A stretch of DNA of 46,659 nt from Saprospiraceae bacterium UBA6168. Lineage in GTDB: Bacteria; Bacteroidota; Bacteroidia; Chitinophagales; Saprospiraceae. Below the pieces are notes generated by a model. It did not search any database. It was not told the DNA's origin and saw only the letters and a program-made list of their open reading frames with translations. Both the position numbers and the translations under genes were made by a program. Of this stretch, positions 15,716-24,122 are shown in pieces. The stretch spans positions 1-46,659 of the forward strand of contig DIUC01000004.1 in assembly GCA_002435785.1 (NCBI GenBank), in the 5' to 3' direction. Each line of letters starts with the position of its first letter. The stretch's first letter is position 1.

Positions 15716-16870
15716 ATGAGACGTTCGATTTTTCTCGTGTTTTCCCCTTTTCTACTGTTTTCTATTGGCCTTTTCGGTCAAGAAGAACCCATAAAGCTCG
15801 TCAATCCGTCTTTTGAAGGCATACCCGGTGAGGGCGGGAACGGCAATAGGCTCCCCGATGGCTGGTACGACTGCGGATTTCCTGGGGAAACCCCGCCCGA
15901 CGTACACCCGAAGGATGGACTTGGCGCCTTTCAAGTGACAAAAGCACCTTTCCACGGCAAGACCTATATAGGTCTGGTGGTCAGGGAGAATGATACTTGG
16001 GAAATGGTTTCCCAGCGCTTGAGCGGTTCATTGGTGGCAGGAAAATGCTACGAATTCAGCATGTCATTGACGCGGTCGGAGGTTTACATGAGCCTTAGCC
16101 GGGTAAGCAACACCGAGGTCAACTACGCCGCACCGGTAAAGTTGCGAATATGGGGTGGGTCCAGCTATTGCAACCGCACCGAGTTGTTGGCAGAAAGTTC
16201 CTTAGTCGTGAACACCCGCTGGCTGGCCTACAACTTCCGCTTTGAGCCAAAACAGACCCATACCTACATCATCTTTGAGGCTTTTTACAAAACTCCGACC
16301 CCATTCCCCTACAATGGAAACCTCCTGATTGACAATGCCTCCGACATCATCCCCGTGCCGTGCTCGATTACAAGACCAGAGGTTGCAGCAATAGAGGAAA
16401 GGCAACAGCCTGCTGGCCCAAAACCGCCCACTCCTCCAAAGCCAGGCACTGATTCCCCGGAAATAAAGAAAGCACCGGTCATCCTGAAAGAACTGGAAGA
16501 CCCCGCCAAACTGACCAAGGGGCAGACCATCCGCATGGACCAGCTTTATTTCCCCGCAGATAGCTCTACCATCACAAAGAGTTCGCTGCCCGTGTTGAAT
16601 GAGGTGTACAACTTCCTTTCATCCAACCCAAACGTGGCGGTAGAAATAGGTGGCCATACCAACGGCACCCCTTCGCACGAATACTGCGACAAGCTTTCCA
16701 CCGAACGTGCAAAGGCCATCGTGGACTACCTTGTTGACAAGGGGATTGCCCGAAAACGCCTGCAATACAAGGGCTATGGGAAAAGAAACCCCATTGACAC
16801 CAACAAAACACCCGTCGGGCGAAAGAAAAACCAGCGGGTAGAAATAAAAATCTTGAGCGTCACGGGATAA
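15716..16870 (+). CDS. OmpA-family outer-membrane protein with N-terminal carbohydrate-binding-like domain
   Basis: 384 residues. A signal peptide (~21 residues, ending IGLFGQ) directs export. Residues ~25-215 form a jelly-roll-like domain (LVNPSFEGIPG, LPDGWYDCG, FEFSMSLTRSEVY-type strands), similar in layout to carbohydrate-binding or galactose-binding modules. A Pro-rich linker follows at ~230-250 (KPPTPPKPG). Residues ~275-384 form the OmpA C-terminal peptidoglycan-binding domain (LYFPADSSTI, VEIGGHTN, YCDKLSTERAKAIVDYL, YKGYGKRNPI, NQRVEI). The protein probably links the outer membrane to the cell wall; what the N-terminal domain binds is unknown. It converges with the aminopeptidase gene. 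Confidence 0.88.
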   Translation: MRRSIFLVFSPFLLFSIGLFGQEEPIKLVNPSFEGIPGEGGNGNRLPDGWYDCGFPGETPPDVHPKDGLGAFQVTKAPFHGKTYIGLVVRENDTWEMVSQRLSGSLVAGKCYEFSMSLTRSEVYMSLSRVSNTEVNYAAPVKLRIWGGSSYCNRTELLAESSLVVNTRWLAYNFRFEPKQTHTYIIFEAFYKTPTPFPYNGNLLIDNASDIIPVPCSITRPEVAAIEERQQPAGPKPPTPPKPGTDSPEIKKAPVILKELEDPAKLTKGQTIRMDQLYFPADSSTITKSSLPVLNEVYNFLSSNPNVAVEIGGHTNGTPSHEYCDKLSTERAKAIVDYLVDKGIARKRLQYKGYGKRNPIDTNKTPVGRKKNQRVEIKILSVTG

Positions 16871-16871
16871 C

Positions 16872-16909
16872 AAAAAAGGGATTGAGCAGCGCCGCTCAAT
16901 CCCTTTTTT
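16872..16909. terminator. Bidirectional intrinsic terminator
   Basis: A 16-bp stem, 16872-16887 pairing with 16894-16909 (core GGGATTGAGC / GCTCAATCCC), 6-nt loop AGCGCC, A6 on the left and T6 on the right. It serves both the OmpA-like gene and the convergent aminopeptidase gene, which starts only 3 bp further on. Confidence 0.9.
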
Positions 16910-16911
16910 GT

Positions 16912-18693
16912 TTACAGCTTACCGCATTTCTCTCGCAGCCAAGCCCCTTCCTCCTCGTTCAAGTAAGGCGAAATCTTTTCAAAGCACTCCTCATGGTAAG
17001 CGTTCAGCCAAAGCCGCTCCTGCTCCGTGAGCATGGTTTTTTCAACTAAGCTTAGGTCAATCGGAAAAAGCGTCAGTGTTTCGAAGCGGTAGAATTTTCC
17101 AAATTCATTTTCCAAATCCTCCACGCACAGTAGCAGGTTTTCCGTTCGGATACCATACTGCCCGGCTTTGTAGATTCCCGGTTCATTGGACGTGACCGTG
17201 CCAGGTTCCACTGCCTTGGCTGCCCTGGGCGAGGTGGCTACTGGCGAAAAACCATGCGGCCCCTCGTGAACATTTAGGAAAAAACCAACGCCATGCCCTA
17301 CCCCGTGCCCAAAGTTCAAATGGTGCTGCCAAATGGGTGAGCGAGCAAGCGTGTCGAGCTGCACACCATTGGTACCACTCGGAAACCTTGCCATGGAAAG
17401 CCCCAGCACCCCTTTTAGCACGAGCGTGAAATCCGTCTTTTGAGCCGCTGTCGGCGTGGAAAGTGCCACCGTCCGCGTAATGTCGGTAGTGCCATCGGTG
17501 TACTGCCCACCAGAGTCAAGCAACAAAATCCCCTGCTGCTCAATGTTGGCACAAGTGCCATACACCGGATGGTAATGGATGATGGCACCATTGCTATTGT
17601 AGCCAACAATTGCATCAAAACTATCACCGAAATAGTTTTCCAACGCGCCACGGAACGCCGTCAACCGTTCCGCCACCTCCGCTTCCGGCACAGGGCGCTC
17701 ACTCAGGGTTTGCTCCAGCCAACGGAAAATCCGCACAAGGGCTGCCCCATCACGTGCCATCGTTTTTTTCAAATGCCCGATTTCTGTTGCATTCTTGATG
17801 GCCTTCAACTCGGCCACGATATTGTCGCCTTCTATTACGCTGCTTGGGGTAATAGCGTTGAAATTCTGGTTGTTGGTCGTACCCAAGTCAAGCAATACAG
17901 TTTGGGCTACGCTAATTTTTTTCAAAAAATCTTCTAATGCACCATACGGCTTTAACAGTACGCCGTCTTGGTTCAATACGTCCTTGAGCGGCCCCAACAC
18001 TTTGGTGGGTTCGATGAAAATCCATGCGACTTCTTTACCCACTACTGCGAAAGCGTAGAAAACTGGGTTGCAGTCCACATCGCGGCCACGCAAGTTGAAT
18101 AGCCAGGCGATGTCGTCCAACGTCGAAACAAGGTAGTAGTCCGCTTGCCCCATTCTCTCCCGCACTTTCGCCAGTTTTTCTTGTCGGGTTGCGCCCGCAA
18201 ATTTCACGTCGTGCTCGAACACAGGGCCTTGCGGCAATGGTGGTCGTTCCGTCCATATCTTTTCAATCAAATCAACGCTGGCGTCTATCTCGATTTTTTT
18301 TGGGTGAAACTGCTTTGCCATGCGGCGTATTTGCCCCACGGAAAACAACCTCCCGTCAAGCTCGACCTTGCTGCCTGCGGCGAGGTTTTCCTTCATCCAA
18401 TCTGTATGCTCAGGGGTATGGGGGATGCCAAGCTTGTGCAACGTGATGTCACTGTTTGCCAACTGCGTTTCCGCTTGGAGGAAGTAACGGCTGTCCGTCC
18501 AAAGCCCAGCGTGGTCGGCAGTGATTACCATCGTACCTGCCGACCCCGTAAAGCCTGAAAGCCAAGGCCTTGATTTCCAATGGTCGGCTACGTACTCGCC
18601 TTGGTGTGGGTCAGCGGAAGGTAATATGTAAGCGGCGATGCCTTGCGCTTGCATGGCCAAACGAAGGTTTTGCAGTTTTTCTCTGGTTGTCAT
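16912..18693 (-). CDS. Aminopeptidase P family protein (Xaa-Pro aminopeptidase, M24B)
   Basis: 593 residues, the long three-domain form like eukaryotic cytosolic XPNPEP1 rather than the ~440-residue E. coli PepP. It removes the first residue from peptides with Pro in second place. All five dinuclear-metal ligands are visible: Asp393 (LLLDSGGQY), Asp404 (DGTTDITRTV), His467 (HGVGHGVGF), Glu504 (TSNEPGIY) and Glu518 (GIRTENLLL). Residues ~1-310 are the two creatinase-like N-terminal domains (ILPSADPHQGEYVADHW, RPWLSGFTGSAGT). The C-terminal extension (ERLWLNAYHEECFEKISPYL) is typical of the long type. It is cytoplasmic, with no signal peptide. Upstream on the same strand lies rho, separated by a terminator. 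Confidence 0.95.
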   Translation of the reverse strand: MTTREKLQNLRLAMQAQGIAAYILPSADPHQGEYVADHWKSRPWLSGFTGSAGTMVITADHAGLWTDSRYFLQAETQLANSDITLHKLGIPHTPEHTDWMKENLAAGSKVELDGRLFSVGQIRRMAKQFHPKKIEIDASVDLIEKIWTERPPLPQGPVFEHDVKFAGATRQEKLAKVRERMGQADYYLVSTLDDIAWLFNLRGRDVDCNPVFYAFAVVGKEVAWIFIEPTKVLGPLKDVLNQDGVLLKPYGALEDFLKKISVAQTVLLDLGTTNNQNFNAITPSSVIEGDNIVAELKAIKNATEIGHLKKTMARDGAALVRIFRWLEQTLSERPVPEAEVAERLTAFRGALENYFGDSFDAIVGYNSNGAIIHYHPVYGTCANIEQQGILLLDSGGQYTDGTTDITRTVALSTPTAAQKTDFTLVLKGVLGLSMARFPSGTNGVQLDTLARSPIWQHHLNFGHGVGHGVGFFLNVHEGPHGFSPVATSPRAAKAVEPGTVTSNEPGIYKAGQYGIRTENLLLCVEDLENEFGKFYRFETLTLFPIDLSLVEKTMLTEQERLWLNAYHEECFEKISPYLNEEEGAWLREKCGKL

Positions 18694-18750
18694 TTATCAT
18701 TTTTTTATGCTTCGCAAAGCTCGTTCAGCACTGCGAGCTGGCCAAAAAAA

Positions 18751-18786
18751 AGAGCGGTTTTTGGTGAAGTAACCAAGAACCGCTCT
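18751..18786 (-). terminator. Intrinsic terminator after rho
   Basis: On the minus strand AGAGCGGTT and AACCGCTCT form a 9-bp stem (18778-18786 and 18751-18759), extended inside by GGT/ACC. The minus strand then has eight T (A-tract 18744-18751). It lies 28 bp after the rho stop codon. Rho-encoded termination of rho itself by an intrinsic site is a pleasing detail, but not unusual. Confidence 0.85.
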
Positions 18787-18814
18787 ATTTCAAGGGGCAA
18801 TATTTGCCAAAAAA

Positions 18815-20608
18815 TTATCCATTCATGGAGGCCAGGAATTCCTCGTTGCTCCTGGTGTTCATCATGTGCTTTAGCAGGAACTCCATTGCCTCTTCCGGCT
18901 TCATGTCGGAGAGGTGCTTGCGCAAGATGAACAAACGCTGAAGCGTGTCCCGGTCGAAAAGCAGGTCGTCGCGACGGGTGCTCGATTTTGTGAGGTCAAC
19001 CGCAGGCCATAGTCGGCGGTTGGCCAAAGTGCGGTCAAGTTGCAACTCCATGTTGCCGGTGCCTTTAAATTCTTCGAAGATAACACCATCCATTTTTGAG
19101 CCGGTGTCAATCAATGCTGTGGCGAGGATGGTCAGCGAGCCGCCGCCCTCAATGTTACGGGCTGCGCCGAAGAATTTTTTAGGCTTGTGCAGGGCGTTGG
19201 CTTCCACACCGCCAGAGAGTACCTTGCCGCTGGCAGGTGCCACCGTGTTGTAGGCACGGGCCAAACGGGTGATAGAGTCGAGTAGGATGACCACATCATG
19301 GCCGCATTCGACGAGGCGCTTGGCTTTTTCCAAGACAATGCCCGCTACCCGCACGTGGTTTTCGGCTGGTTCATCGAAGGTGGAGGCCACAACTTCAGCA
19401 TTTACGCTACGCTTGAAGTCTGTCACCTCCTCTGGGCGCTCGTCCACGAGCAACACGATGATATAGCTTTCAGGGTGGTTTTTTGCAATGGCGTTGGCCA
19501 CATCCTTCAGCAAGAAGGTTTTACCCGTTTTGGGCTGCGCCACGATAAGGCCACGCTGTCCCTTGCCAATGGGCGTGAACATGTCAACCGTCCGGGTACT
19601 GAAATCCCTGCCGGTTGGCGATATACACAAATTGTATTTTTCCTGCGGAAACAAGGGCGTGAGGTAGTCAAAAGGTACCCGGTCGCGGATGTCCTTTGGG
19701 TCGAGGCCATTGATTTTTGATACCCGCAAAAGTGCAAAGTACTTTTCGCCTTCCTTCGGCGGGCGGATGGCGCCCTTCACCGTGTCGCCAGTGCGGAGGC
19801 CGAATAGCTTTATTTGCGAAGGAGAAACGTAGATGTCATCGGGGGAGGTCAGGTAGTTGTAGTCCGCTGAGCGCAGGAAACCGTAACCATCGGGCATCAT
19901 TTCAAGTATGCCCTCGCCTTCGATGATACCATCAAGTTCGATGTCGAACTGCTCTCCCCTTCCGTTGGGGCGGCTGTCGTAAACAGGCTCTTCGTCTGGC
20001 ACGAACGGAGCGTCCACGATGATATCCGTGTCAACGCTGCCACCAGTTCCGGGCCTGTTGACCACCATTTCCATTTCGTCATCCAGTTCTACATCATCTT
20101 CATAATCATCGTCCTCATCAATGGGGTCGAGGCGGGTAGGCGGCTTCGGCGGCGGCTGCGTATTGAAGCGGCTGTCGCGGCTGCGGTAGTCGTTGGCCAC
20201 GATGCGGTCCCTTGGCTCCCGGTCGCGGAGGTCGCGTTCGCGGCTGTCCCGAGTGGGGCGATCGGTACGCAGGTCACGTTCGCGAGGGTCGCGATCGCCA
20301 CCCCTGACGCCACTATCTCTTACGATGCGCTCCCGACGGACGCCGCCACGGTCGCCCATGTCATCTTCCCGCTGCTGCCCCGCAAAGCCGGGCGAAGTTC
20401 TGCGAGCAATAGGACGCTGTTCTTCGGCCACTTTTTCTTCTGGCACGGGTGGTGTGGTGTTTGCTTTTCCGGCAATAGCTTGTTGGTCAAGTATCTTGTG
20501 GATGAGCTCTTGCTTGGCCAAACGACGGAAGCCACTAATTTCGAGGCGCTCGGCAACTTCCCGCAGTTCAGGAACGAGCATGTCGTTTAATTGCAAAATG
20601 TCGTACAT
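18815..20608 (-). CDS. rho: Transcription termination factor Rho, with long disordered insert
   Basis: 597 residues, much longer than E. coli Rho (419). Rho is an RNA-driven hexameric helicase that pulls nascent RNA from polymerase. The start at 20608 (MYDILQLNDMLVPELREVAE) begins the N-terminal SAP-like domain; the frame stays open to 20647 with no family sequence. Residues ~48-222 are a low-complexity insert rich in Arg, Asp, Glu, Gly and Pro, first basic/mixed (REDDMGDRGGVRRERIVRD), then acidic (DEDDDYEDDVELDDE). The cold-shock-like RNA-binding domain follows (GILEMMPDGYGFLRS). The ATPase core has Walker A (AQPKTGKT, 357-364), Walker B (VVILLDSITRLARAYN) and the Q- and R-loops. Such inserts are known in Bacteroidota Rho. 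A promoter ~450 nt upstream gives it a long leader. Confidence 0.97.
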   Translation of the reverse strand: MYDILQLNDMLVPELREVAERLEISGFRRLAKQELIHKILDQQAIAGKANTTPPVPEEKVAEEQRPIARRTSPGFAGQQREDDMGDRGGVRRERIVRDSGVRGGDRDPRERDLRTDRPTRDSRERDLRDREPRDRIVANDYRSRDSRFNTQPPPKPPTRLDPIDEDDDYEDDVELDDEMEMVVNRPGTGGSVDTDIIVDAPFVPDEEPVYDSRPNGRGEQFDIELDGIIEGEGILEMMPDGYGFLRSADYNYLTSPDDIYVSPSQIKLFGLRTGDTVKGAIRPPKEGEKYFALLRVSKINGLDPKDIRDRVPFDYLTPLFPQEKYNLCISPTGRDFSTRTVDMFTPIGKGQRGLIVAQPKTGKTFLLKDVANAIAKNHPESYIIVLLVDERPEEVTDFKRSVNAEVVASTFDEPAENHVRVAGIVLEKAKRLVECGHDVVILLDSITRLARAYNTVAPASGKVLSGGVEANALHKPKKFFGAARNIEGGGSLTILATALIDTGSKMDGVIFEEFKGTGNMELQLDRTLANRRLWPAVDLTKSSTRRDDLLFDRDTLQRLFILRKHLSDMKPEEAMEFLLKHMMNTRSNEEFLASMNG

Positions 20609-21353
20609 AATTTTAATATAGAGTTTAACAGGAAGGACAAAACCCATAGCAAACTGGCCTCTGTTGGGGAGGGTTCGTGGTTTTGATGCTCACTTGAAAA
20701 TGCTTCACATTGAAGAAAATATTACTTGACAGTGTTCCCTTTCGTCAATGTATTTTGAAATGAAAGGTTTGAGTGAAAAATGCTGTAAAATCAGTTCAGG
20801 TTGTTGAAACTTATCGGAACCGTTGTTGTAGGCGGATTCCTGATGAAAGGATTTGTCTTTTTGGGGTGTTATTGCCTAAAGGAGATGTAAACTGTAGCAA
20901 CGAAAAGAAACTGCGACGGGTTACACGTTTTGCTCAACATATTCTCAGTCTCAGCACTGTTTTACTTCGTTTGAATTAAATTGGAAAAAACAAAGGAGTT
21001 GCGGTACTGTAGTTAGAAAATTGACCGACTACTAAAACAGGTGGCGTGATTAAGGTTGTGCGGCAAAAATACGTACAAGTTTCAGATTTCAAATACTACC
21101 TTTGCCAAAAAAATTTTCCAAAAGTAATTTTTTATTTGTTAGCAATTGACTTTTAGAAAAATACAGTTGAAAATAAATTTGAATTTTGATTCGGGAGATT
21201 GAAAAAAAGGCTGTTTTTTCAGCCGTTTTCGTCGGAAAGTCGCAGGGTGCCGAAATGCTATCAGGTGTTTAACAACATCTCCTTCCAAAAGTTTTGTGCA
21301 CAGCGTTTCAACGAACAATCCTTTCATTTTATTGGTAAAATCAAACCTTTGCA
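20609..21353. other. Divergent rho/serS spacer, ~745 bp
   Basis: No convincing gene. It contains the rho promoter (21064-21093, minus strand), a second TANNTTTG element on the plus strand (TACCTTTG, 21097-21104) that could serve serS, and a small hairpin with a T-tract on the minus strand (21209-21224, GGCTG/CAGCC). If the rho promoter is right, the rho leader covers ~450 nt of this spacer. Confidence 0.6.
21064..21093 (-). promoter_or_regulatory. Probable rho promoter
   Basis: On the minus strand TTTG (21093-21090), an 18-nt spacer and TATTTTTG (21071-21064) match the Bacteroidota consensus very well. Transcription would start near 21057, leaving a leader of about 450 nt before the rho start at 20608. 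Confidence 0.55.
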
Positions 21354-22631
21354 ATGCTTGAACTGAGTTTTTTAAAAACAAACAAAGAACGTGCAATTCA
21401 GGGCCTGAAAATCCGCAACTATTCGGAGGAGGGCCTTCAGGTAATTGACCGAATTTTGGAAGCGGACGAAACACGCAGGAACGCTCAAGGGGATTTGGAC
21501 AACAATCTTGCCGAATCCAAGCGGTTGGCCAATGAAATTGGGGGCTTTCTCAAACAAGGAAAAACCGCAGAAGCCGAGGCCATCAAGGCAAGGGTCGCAA
21601 GCCTGAAAGAACAAGCCAAAGACCTCGAATTCACCATGAAGGTTGCAACCGAGCAATTAGAGGAGCTGTTGCTGACCGTGCCCAACATCCCGCACCACTC
21701 CGTGCCTTCCGGAAAGACACCAGAAGACAACGAGGTGTTCAAGGCATGGGAAAACCCAATGCCAAGTCTTCACGCTGGGGCACTGCCACACTGGGAGTTG
21801 GCAAAAAAATACAATATCTTCGACCTCGACCTCGGCGTTAAGCTCACAGGTGCGGGCTTCCCGGTTTTCCGGGGCAAAGGTGCTCGGTTGGAACGGGCGC
21901 TCATCAATTTCTTTCTTGACGAGGCGTCCCGTGCGGGCTACGAGGAAATAGCCCCGCCGCTCATGGTCAACAAGGACTCCGCCAAGGCGACAGGCCAACT
22001 CCCCGACAAGGAAGGCCAGATGTACTATGTGGAACGCGACGACCTCTACCTCATCCCTACTGCCGAAGTACCCGTCACCAATATATATAGGGACAGTATT
22101 GTGGATGAAAAGGATTTCCCCATCAAAATGACCGCCTACACACAGTGTTTCCGCCGAGAGGCGGGCAGCTATGGGGCGCACGTGCGTGGCCTGAACCGGG
22201 TGCACCAATTTGACAAGGTGGAAATTGTACAGATTGCCCACCCTGACAAATCCTACGAGCAGTTGGAGGGGATGCTGGCGCATGTGTCCGGGATATTGGA
22301 CAAGCTCGAATTTCCTTACCGCATCCTGCGGCTCTGCGGCGGCGACATGGGCTTCACTTCGGCGCTCACTTTCGACTTCGAGGTGTGGTCGGCGGCGCAG
22401 GAGCGGTGGCTGGAAGTAAGCTCTGTCTCGAATTTTGAGACCTACCAAAGCAACCGCCTCAAAGTACGCTTCAAGGACGGCAACAAGACCCGCCTTGCCC
22501 ATACCCTCAACGGCAGTGCCCTCGCATTGGCCCGTATCGTGGCGGCGCTTTTGGAGAACAACCAAACTCCAGAAGGAATCCGTTTGCCGAAGGTGCTGCA
22601 CAGCTACACGGGTTGGGAGATAATTGATTAG
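21354..22631 (+). CDS. serS: Seryl-tRNA synthetase
   Basis: 425 residues, normal for a bacterial type SerRS. It charges tRNA-Ser (and tRNA-Sec if present) with serine. The N-terminal antiparallel coiled coil that grips the long variable arm of tRNA-Ser spans ~25-105. Class II motifs follow: motif 2 (TQCFRREAGSYGAHVRGLNRVHQFDKVE) and motif 3 (LNGSALALARIVAALLENNQ), with the serine/ATP-binding stretch LYLIPTAEVPVTN. The start MLELSFLKTNKE matches the family. The gene ends 85 bp before a MoxR ATPase gene on the same strand. Confidence 0.97.
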   Translation: MLELSFLKTNKERAIQGLKIRNYSEEGLQVIDRILEADETRRNAQGDLDNNLAESKRLANEIGGFLKQGKTAEAEAIKARVASLKEQAKDLEFTMKVATEQLEELLLTVPNIPHHSVPSGKTPEDNEVFKAWENPMPSLHAGALPHWELAKKYNIFDLDLGVKLTGAGFPVFRGKGARLERALINFFLDEASRAGYEEIAPPLMVNKDSAKATGQLPDKEGQMYYVERDDLYLIPTAEVPVTNIYRDSIVDEKDFPIKMTAYTQCFRREAGSYGAHVRGLNRVHQFDKVEIVQIAHPDKSYEQLEGMLAHVSGILDKLEFPYRILRLCGGDMGFTSALTFDFEVWSAAQERWLEVSSVSNFETYQSNRLKVRFKDGNKTRLAHTLNGSALALARIVAALLENNQTPEGIRLPKVLHSYTGWEIID

Positions 22632-22639
22632 CAAGTTAG

Positions 22640-22700
22640 CGAATTGGCGTGTTGACGTGTTGGGTAGGGCATACCCAATTCGCCAATTCGCCAACACGCC
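22640..22700. repeat. Interlocking inverted repeats between serS and moxR
   Basis: Three overlapping palindromes: CGAATTGGCG/CGCCAATTCG (22640-22649 and 22681-22690), GGCGTGTTG/CAACACGCC (22646-22654 and 22692-22700), and the tight hairpin TTGGGTA/TACCCAA (22660-22666 and 22672-22678). They cannot all form at once. No T-tract follows. Confidence 0.65.
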
Positions 22701-22716
22701 AAAAACCTAGAATAAA

Positions 22717-23712
22717 ATGCAATCACTTGATATAGAGGCTATTAACCAGCAAATCTATCATGACAGTGCCTTTATTGAGCAACTGAACGATGAGACCTCC
22801 AAAATCATCGTGGGCCAAAAAAACATGATTGAGCGGCTTATGATTGGGCTTTTGACAAAGGGGCACATCCTATTGGAAGGCTTGCCAGGCTTGGCAAAGA
22901 CATTGGCCATCAAGACCTTGTCCACTGCCATCAATGCCAAGTTCCATCGTATCCAGTTCACCCCTGACCTGCTGCCAGCCGACATCATCGGCACGATGGT
23001 CTATAACCCCGGCACCACCAAGTTTGCGGTGCACAAAGGCCCGGTCTTCGCCAACTTCATCCTGGCGGACGAGATAAACCGCGCACCCGCCAAAGTTCAA
23101 TCGGCCCTATTGGAAGCCATGCAAGAGCGGCAGGTGACCATCGGGGGCGAGACGTTCAAATTGGAAGACCCGTTTTTGGTGCTGGCCACGCAGAACCCCA
23201 TCGAGCAGGAGGGCACCTACCCATTGCCGGAAGCACAAACCGACCGTTTTATGCTAAAGGTGAAAGTGGGCTACCCTGAGAAGGAGGATGAACTTCAAAT
23301 CATGCGGCGCAATTTGAACGATGCAGTGGACGCTGTGGTACAGCCAGTGGTGCAGCCCGCCGACATCCTGCGGGCGAGGAAGTCGGTGCAGAAAATCTAT
23401 ATGGACGAAAAAATCGAGCGCTATATCATAGACATCGTTTTTGCGACCCGCAACCCGAAAGATTATGGCTTGGCCAACTTGGAGCCGCTCATCAACTATG
23501 GCGGCTCTCCTCGTGCCAGTATCAACCTGGCCTTGGCGGCAAAAGCGATGGCCTTTTTGCGCAGGAGGGGCTACGTAATACCAGAGGACGTGCGCAACAT
23601 CTGCCACGACGTAATGCGGCACCGCATCGGCCTCACTTACGAGGCGGAAGCGGAAAATGTAACCCAAGAAGAAATCATCAACCGGGTACTTAACAAGGTA
23701 GAGGTGCCTTAG
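22717..23712 (+). CDS. MoxR-family AAA+ ATPase
   Basis: 331 residues, normal length. MoxR ATPases are chaperone-like AAA+ proteins that often help assemble metal- or VWA-domain proteins. Walker A is GLPGLAKT (55-62). Walker B with the Glu is ILADEINRAPAKVQSALLEAMQE, a family hallmark. Sensor 1 is in LVLATQNPIEQEGTYPLPEAQTDRF. The C-terminal lid has GGSPRASINLALAAKAMAFL. MoxR genes normally stand next to DUF58 and VWA genes; none is seen here, so the partner must be elsewhere. The next gene on the same strand is DUF6427, 410 bp away. Confidence 0.95.
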   Translation: MQSLDIEAINQQIYHDSAFIEQLNDETSKIIVGQKNMIERLMIGLLTKGHILLEGLPGLAKTLAIKTLSTAINAKFHRIQFTPDLLPADIIGTMVYNPGTTKFAVHKGPVFANFILADEINRAPAKVQSALLEAMQERQVTIGGETFKLEDPFLVLATQNPIEQEGTYPLPEAQTDRFMLKVKVGYPEKEDELQIMRRNLNDAVDAVVQPVVQPADILRARKSVQKIYMDEKIERYIIDIVFATRNPKDYGLANLEPLINYGGSPRASINLALAAKAMAFLRRRGYVIPEDVRNICHDVMRHRIGLTYEAEAENVTQEEIINRVLNKVEVP

Positions 23713-24122
23713 TAGGTGGTTGGTGACCTTAGGTTTTGCAGCAACCCAACTTGCTCAAAAGCGATATATGAATGGATGAGGAACCGGCCATTTGCCGAAG
23801 GCAAGAAAATGATTAGTTGGGGTGTTGGAATTTTGGAGCCGAAGTTTTTCTGGGCTAAATTTTTAGGCAATCCTAAATTGGTGGGTCAAAAAAGCTGGAT
23901 GAACTTTTGTTCGCAGCAGAGAGCAGCATCGTAGCCCGATTCCATATTCGTCCCCGATTTTTTTAAAGAAATATAGTCCTTAGTGGTTTAATATTGCGCT
24001 TGAAGCTGGAATCAGAAGGTTGATATGGCGCATTGTCGTTTCTTTTTGCAAAAAAACGAAGGAAGATAGCCCATTTTTCCAGGTGTTCAGAATTCAAAAA
24101 TTCATCATTTACCATTCCCTAA
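23713..24122. other. 410-bp spacer, nothing recognised
   Basis: I see no gene, stable hairpin, promoter or repeat that I would defend. Short frames exist, but their translations look random. Confidence 0.5.

Noticed and set aside
20773..20979. A 68-codon frame on the plus strand in the rho/serS spacer.
   Set aside because: It is opposite to the likely rho leader, starts without context, and its protein is not recognisable.
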